A stretch of 64,000 nucleotides of DNA, from contig CATQJL010000316.1 in NCBI GenBank assembly GCA_958299035.1, forward strand, positions 89,736,443-89,800,442. Direction: 5' to 3'. Positions 59,604-64,000 of the stretch are shown here, one piece after another; the stretch's first letter is position 1, and each line of letters starts with the position of its first letter. The DNA is from Cylicocyclus nassatus. Its lineage: Eukaryota; Nematoda; Chromadorea; Rhabditida; Strongylidae. The notes below the pieces were generated by a model. That model did not search any database and was not told the DNA's origin. It was given only the letters and a program-made list of their open reading frames with translations. The translations under genes were made by a program, and so were the position numbers.

Positions 59604-62400
59604 TTTGAGTACATCTGCACAAACTCTTGGATCCGTGGCATCAAAATAGTATAGACAAAAAGGACTCATGTAATTGTCCAATTGTACTTCAATCTGCTTT
59701 TTTGCATGACTCCACGTATGCATGAGTATCTAAGAACAAAGCTAAAGCATTTACTGCCCGACTAAAAACTTACAATCCAACTTTGATTTGATCGAGTTAT
59801 CAGCTAATTTGGGCTATGGGGCGGGTAATTTAGTAACCGTAGTAAGAAGTAACTTGTCTCTCTGCCTGTAACCACCCTTTTAAGACGCCGAAAAAACCGC
59901 TTTATAAAAATTTATCGAGACTGGCAAATAGAAACTCCTCCCCTGCTTAGTACTCAGAATTTCATAATTTAAGGTATCCAATATTTTCCGACCAGTTTTC
60001 AAAGGGACTTGAATGAGCTTCGAAAGAGTCTCTACGATCGCTGCGGACTATTAAGAATGATAAAGATCCGAAGGTCGAAAGAGATGAAAATAAGCATGAT
60101 TTAAGCAACCCGAAAGTACTTGTTAGAAAAAGTCTGAGTCTTATCTGAGCTCTATGAGCCTTTACCGTTTATGCAGCTGGGTTAAATAGAAGCTGTGAAC
60201 CATGACATAGCAAAAACTCCCAAATAAGGCTAAATTCCATCAGGCAGAGTCTGTTCCGAATGTAAATGATGTACTTCTTATCCTTCAGTTGTAATTAACA
60301 GCTGAACTCATTATAATGGATTTTGAGGGAGAGAAAAGAATGCACATATACAGGGATAGAGGGACTAGCAAATTTTATATGATTGCTTTTTTCGAGAATA
60401 ATAGCTAGCCTGAAAAATCAGAGCGATTCTTGCTGTGTTTGATGGCTAAGGCATTCTCCTGCATATTTGTTCCGAACCTGCATCCACCAGTGATTAGTTA
60501 AGCATTTACTTGTATTCATTTAGTCTGATGCCCTTTTTACCACAAAAATTAAGAGTATTCACATAGAGCTACAAAAGAAAAAGTGTAAAGCAAAAATCTG
60601 TCACCATAACGACTCACACCAAAGGCAAAAAAAGAATAGTGCTTCTAGGATGTGGCTGTATTTATCAGAGATAATTACTGCAATTGCGCACTCTTCGATT
60701 TACATTGGTTGGAAGCGTTTATGATTCATGACCAAGCTAGAAAACTGTGTATGATTGATTAGCTGAATCATTAAGCTAAGCCAGTGAAGCGGAAGCATAT
60801 TCTACTACGAGTTGGTAGGTGTAGGGCAAAAGCGAAAGTGAAGTCAGAAGTCAAGGGAATCAAAAAGATTAGTGAATCAAGGGAAAAGAAAACATTGGAA
60901 TGAAAAACATGAGAACGTTTGGAAAGAATATTAAGAAAATTAATGGACTTACGTGGTGAAGTACATTTATGGAAAACTGAGGGGTAGAGTACTAATAGCA
61001 ACGAAAGGATTGATATAATAAATGTATGAACGATTGTTTGGTTGTTTGAATCAAATTATCTCTAGGTCTCTAGGTTTTTCCATAGATTGAATAAGGAGGA
61101 GTGGTTGAATGAACGCCTGGAGGAAGAATGGGTATTTTGATAAACATAAATATGAAAATTTTCGCCCAAGTGGAGTAAAATCCAATATGAATGCAATCTA
61201 ACTATAATTCTCATACCTACTTCATGATATCGTGTCAAAAATAGAGAAGGCTCGCGCATTCGATAGTGTCTAACTGCTTTTTTTATTGCTGGGTAAACTA
61301 GAAGAACAAAGCTTCCAAGAACAGCGCAATTTGTGATTTTTTAGTCGCGAGTACAGCTGGTCCCAGAACTTGTAGGAATTCCTTGCATATCGGTAGTCTA
61401 TAACATTATGGTGGCATTCCATGCTTTTGATTTTGCATGAAAAGCAGAAAATCCAAAAAAACGCGTTATTTAGGAGAGAGGAAGTCCCTTATCACTGCAA
61501 TTTTTTCTCAGAAACACCGCTTGAGACCAGACATTTTATCAAGTGCTTACCTAACTGTCGCGTTTTTATGGAGATCAGTGTGTTTGCAAGAAAAATGCAT
61601 TATAAAACTTGTCACGGAAAATAAGGCTTTGTAAAAGTTTTTTTTCCAGTTTTTTTGACTAAAATATGCAGTTTCAATAGATAACCGAATGGAATGGTGG
61701 TAAATGCTACAAGCTAGAAAAACAATAGAAATATTTGTCAATCAGTGGAAGTAGTTTCAGAACTTCAGTACTCTGAGACATATGTACAGATTAGAATACG
61801 AGTTGGAAAAAAGGTAATGGATACTGAACTATTGATGGTCGAATGACTCTTGGACTTGCATTTACGAGCTCCACATTTTCCCACTTCCTGTCCTGTGATT
61901 TACCACAAAAAATGATTAGTGTAGATAGTAGACTTGGAACAATCATGTAACCACATATAATAATTCAGCTTAGAAGTGAAGTAATTTTGAGTAAAGATAG
62001 CAGTTTGTTTGGCTACCTAGAAGAATAATCTTTTCATGAAAAAATCAATTCTTTGTACACGAAAGTGACCATTTTATGCAGAGGTTAGCCACTGAAAAGC
62101 GCCACCAGAAATTGCTGGAAAATGGATGTTCTGATGGATTCGCCTATTTAACGAAATTCTGTAAATAATTCAGCAAAACCCACTCGTCTTTAAAATTACA
62201 TGATGGCCTAGTCCATAAATGAGTTATTCATGTTGAAGTTAATTCTACTCGAATATTCTGCGGGAGGTTGCTGAGGGCAATTTGCAAAGCAAATTTTCTT
62301 TAACGTATCTACAAAGGGATGCACCTTTCCTTGTCTTGGAGCTCATTTAGGATTCTTTTGTTTTGGAAGGGGCATCTTGCGTATTTGGAGCTTTGGCTTG
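59604..62400. other. Intergenic AT-rich sequence
   Basis: No supported exon, RNA gene or element ends. Frames are short and AT-biased. Confidence 0.45.
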
Positions 62401-62711
62401 CGGATTCGTAAAAAAATTTGCTTCACCAAAGTGGCCCTTTCTTCTTGACCTCTGGCTTTTTTGCTGGGATGAATGTTTTTTCAACGAGAACATCCCCTCG
62501 CTTCCCTTTCCTCTTATAAAGGTCCAATACTGGTGATCCCAAAAGCAGTAATGTTATAATCCCACCAGTATCATTTACGGACCCTCTTCGCTGTCCATAA
62601 GCCCGTTTGACCCCCCGACACAGCTTCAACCCCGTTGTTAATTGCAAAACGTCTGCGTCTCCGAGATTAACGAGCAGCTCTCTTGCGCATGTGTCCAGCC
62701 TTCTGCCAGTC

Positions 62712-62870
62712 ATGGTGAAAGATCGATCCACTCTAAACTGGTCACCACCAGCCCAGGAACCCCCTCCCTACGGACCCGCAAAACACTTGCCAGCGTGGTC
62801 CGTATTGATCTCTGTCCTGGGCGGTGGGTACGCATTTTTATTTGAATTTAGAGATGGTCTAAAGGCCTAA
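62712..62870 (+). CDS. Possible 52-residue membrane protein or retro-fragment
   Basis: In a GC-rich island (~62,600-62,830) an ATG at 62,712 opens a frame containing PPAQEPPPYGPAKHLPAW, then a hydrophobic stretch SVLISVLGGGYAFLF, and ending EFRDGLKA before TAA. The composition and the short single membrane segment recall small mitochondrial inner-membrane proteins, but I cannot name a family. The frame extends open 5' to a TAA at 62,598 without another ATG. A competing minus-strand frame over 62,423-62,731 (lacking a good start and preceded by TAG) covers part of the same DNA. No introns, so an intronless copy or fragment is possible. Confidence 0.3.
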   Translation: MVKDRSTLNWSPPAQEPPPYGPAKHLPAWSVLISVLGGGYAFLFEFRDGLKA

Positions 62871-64000
62871 TCTGGATGCTACAAATAGATTCTTTCGCTT
62901 TCCTTTCCTGAAAAAATGGTTCCTTCCCCTCATTCACTGAATATTTTTTTTCAACGCTCCATATTGCATCCATTTCTCTACCTTTTTCTGTACTTTATTG
63001 TCATTTGTTTCCACAAGTTCATCGCCATACTTTCCTTTGAATCGTTTTTTATGAAGAAGAACAAATGCTAGATTTCAGACAACCTCAAGTGGCTCGAAAT
63101 GTCCTTTCGATTGCTAAGCAAAAATCATACACTCATTTCTGGTAGCCTTATCATGAACATAAAATCTTGCGTTGCGTACTTTTGTAAAAGAAATTGAAAT
63201 TTAGATTATTTGATGCAATCCAATCTCTAAGTTCCTGTCATATCATTTTTTACTAATGTAAACAGGTATGCGCTTTGCATTAGGTGAATGTAGACTGATG
63301 GTTTCTTGAAACGCATTGAAAAATTTTCATGGAAGCTTTGTGTATTATTCGAACTTACTGCTAAAATTTCACTTGAAAAGACACATATGGGTTGATTCTC
63401 GAAATTGCTGATTCCTAGCAAAAAGTTGCCTGTTAAAGAAACATTGAGGGACATTTCCGGGACATCAAAGCCTAGTGCAAAACAAAAACTGACAGATTTA
63501 TGTCTTGTTTCTTTTTCAAAATTCTCGGCTTTCGGCTATTCAGTTAACTTTTTTTAGCTGAAGAAAATTTTGAGAAATTCTTAATCTGTCAGAGTTGATG
63601 TTGCAAGAGAGTAATTTTAGTTTTTTGAGTTACCAGTGCGGCTTTGACTCAACATAGGTTTGTGATTCTAAATGGAGTTTTGAGAGACTTGCACAAAACT
63701 TGATTTTGCAAAACATGCATCAATTTTCTGACTCAGTGTCAAGAAGTTTATCAAGAGTCTTTCAAAAGGTACACGTTTTAATCTGTGCCTATTATTATCG
63801 AAAAGTGACTTGCAAAATTCTGAGCCTATCTTTAACTTACTTTATTCTGTATTTTGTATTTTCATTCACATTATATTTATCCTGCACCCTTTATTATTAT
63901 TATATACCCATCAACAATTTGCTAATGTTAATCCTGTCTTCTTGGTCCTTGTCTGGGCTTTTACGAGCATCTTTAAAATATTTGCTTCCCAAGAGATTAG
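62871..64000. other. AT-rich sequence to window end
   Basis: Nothing recognised. Short frames only. Confidence 0.45.

Overview
The window is nuclear DNA of a nematode, most likely a rhabditid (clade V type). The protein-coding parts are split into many short exons. Introns are mostly about 45-60 bp, with GTAAGT-like donors and TTTCAG-like acceptors. The DNA is AT-rich, gene-poor and packed with palindromic non-autonomous DNA transposons (MITEs) and long G/C homopolymer tracts. All exon models are hand-made from splice consensus, reading phase and family resemblance; no search was run.

Layout. Positions ~13-5105 form a 5.1 kb unit bounded by inverted repeats of ~165 bp. It carries a rearranged fragment of CTR9 (PAF1 complex, TPR protein) on the minus strand, two MITEs, two blocks of the same 23-bp minisatellite and a perfect 56-bp palindrome. 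From ~5.28 to 7.96 kb lies a satellite array with a ~251-bp higher-order period, split by two adjacent TTAA-flanked MITEs. From 8.25 to 9.84 kb is a 1.6 kb Tc1-like foldback. From 11.2 to 20.6 kb are several copies of a mariner-like MITE with CAGGGTGTCCC ends, one nested MITE and a hAT MITE. From 20.6 to 37.5 kb I see no convincing gene and only two short MITEs.

The main gene (37,528-48,604, plus strand) can be assembled into 33 exons with consistent phase, giving 1,482 residues. It has a serine/glutamine-rich body, six spaced zinc fingers (five C2HC, one C2H2) and a C-terminal BTB/POZ domain with a helical tail, so it is a likely nuclear DNA-binding regulator. A MITE sits in its second intron and another in a late intron. 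Downstream are a small predicted single-pass membrane protein (49,432-51,711, plus) and a small secreted Cys-rich, Ly6-like protein (54,598-54,931, minus).

From 53.5 to 59.6 kb there are three TTAGG-ended mariner families, one nested in another and one splitting an older palindrome. From 59.6 to 64 kb is intergenic DNA, with one GC-rich short open frame near 62.7 kb. No RNA genes, CRISPR arrays or bacterial-type operons were recognised.
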